Assembly: GCA_023265235.1 (NCBI GenBank)
Contig: JAHFUF010000382.1
Span: 1 to 5,628 of the forward strand
Direction: 5' to 3'
Source: Blastocatellia bacterium
GTDB taxonomy: Bacteria; Acidobacteriota; Blastocatellia; Chloracidobacteriales; JADJPF01
Length of the DNA stretch: 5,628 nucleotides
The notes under the pieces are model-generated. The model saw only the letters and a list, made by a program, of their open reading frames with translations, had not been told where the DNA came from and ran no database searches. Shown here piece by piece: positions 4,944-5,628 of this stretch; the first letter of the stretch is position 1, and every line of letters starts with the position of its first letter. The position numbers were made by a program, and so were the translations under genes.

Positions 4944-5628
4944 TTACCTAAAATTACTTAGCCCAAACTCTGGGATGTCTGGAACATCAGTAATACTAAA
5001 TAGGTTGGAGAATGTGGTATCTGTAGCCATAGAGCCATTTATTCCATCAGTAAACACAACGCTGCCTAATCTAAATTGAGCAACAGGAATACTAGGCTCT
5101 ACTTGCTTCATTTCTACTGTGATGGTAGCAGACTTGGGTAGCCTCACCTGTCCATTTCCGGCCTTACTATAATTAATCCCGTAATCTTCATAGTAACCTA
5201 AATCTGGTGCAATAACACGAAACGTCATAGTGGTTTTGCTGCTAGTAGTGGCTGTTTTATTAATCTCAAAGCTATCTATCCCAGCACTAGCACGAGCCAC
5301 GCTATTAAATATTACCCCTCCACCTGGTAGAGCTTCTGTTGCTATAGAGCAAGCTCCCCAATGAAAGGGATTTGTGTCTGGATGATAAGGCTTCTCTGGA
5401 AACCTAGGAAAGCGTATCAAAGCATAAACAAATCTTTGCTTTTCTCCTGAAAAGTCACCGTATATATTACTAGCTTCTCTTATGTTAATAAGGAGTAAAG
5501 CCTTTTGATTTACCCCTTCCACTTTCCACGGCATATCAATAATTGCCAGGTGAGAACCATAGAAGTTCATTTCCCACAAAGAGCTTTCACCACTAGGACT
5601 ATTTAAGTTCTTTACTTTGTCTCTAATA
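4944..5628 (-). CDS. Unrecognised protein, C-terminal part (5' end outside window)
   Basis: I do not recognise this protein. The reading frame is open from the stop at 4944-4946 to the window edge, with no stop codon in the 16 codons upstream of the TTG at 5579. The gene therefore almost certainly begins outside the window, and about 228 codons are visible. The visible part has alternating hydrophobic and polar residues (ALLLINIREA, FVYALIRFPRFP, SATITVEMKQV), suggesting a mostly beta-strand fold. It also has one cluster with paired Pro, His and Trp (PYHPDTNPFHWGACSIATEA). No membrane segment, nucleotide-binding motif or repeat is seen, and the C-terminus (PDIPEFGLSNFR) is short and polar. 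Signal peptide status is unknown because the N-terminus is missing. It is separated from the sigma-54 activator by 376 bp with its own promoter candidate, so they are probably not one operon. Confidence 0.75.
   Translation of the reverse strand, partial: IRDKVKNLNSPSGESSLWEMNFYGSHLAIIDMPWKVEGVNQKALLLINIREASNIYGDFSGEKQRFVYALIRFPRFPEKPYHPDTNPFHWGACSIATEALPGGGVIFNSVARASAGIDSFEINKTATTSSKTTMTFRVIAPDLGYYEDYGINYSKAGNGQVRLPKSATITVEMKQVEPSIPVAQFRLGSVVFTDGINGSMATDTTFSNLFSITDVPDIPEFGLSNFR

Noticed and set aside
4944..5579. A complete 211-residue protein starting at TTG 5579
   Set aside because: The frame stays open to the window edge and no ribosome site precedes the TTG, so the start is most likely outside the window.

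Overview
This is an AT-rich window in which every credible gene lies on the minus strand. The gene content suggests a diderm bacterium with type IV pili and sigma-54-controlled transcription. I cannot name the phylum from the sequence. Asn/Gln-rich low-complexity tracts and short tandem repeats are common here, so the genome looks repeat-rich.

Layout in transcription order (high to low coordinates): (1) the C-terminal ~228 codons of an unrecognised protein (4944-5628) that enters from the window edge; (2) a repeat-rich intergenic stretch (4568-4943) with an AT-rich inverted repeat, six perfect 9-bp tandem units and a plausible sigma-70-type promoter; (3) a sigma-54 activator (bEBP) of 608 residues with an intact GAFTGA loop (2741-4567); (4) a 411-bp array of ten 23-bp palindromes at about 42-bp period (2330-2740), filling the gap before the next gene; (5) a 261-residue protein joining an ORF6N domain to a Fis-type helix-turn-helix (1524-2309); (6) a short gap with five degenerate repeats (1435-1540); (7) a PilT-family retraction ATPase (116-1348), followed by an inverted repeat and a good minus-strand Rho-independent terminator (5-38).

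The most notable part is the middle. The ORF6N-Fis protein and the bEBP share the same C-terminal DNA-binding module, about 80% identical over 180 nt by my hand count with no indels. Between them lies an array of palindromes whose arms have changed in a compensated way, and whose spacing matches four turns of B-DNA. An eleventh palindrome with the same 10-3-10 architecture sits inside the ORF6N coding sequence. My preferred inference is a local regulatory circuit in which the bEBP and the ORF6N-Fis protein recognise the same dyads, with pilT a possible downstream target. Alternatives are a self-spreading palindromic repeat that invaded the ORF6N gene, or a cassette array exchanging sequence with it. 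None of these functions is proven by the sequence.
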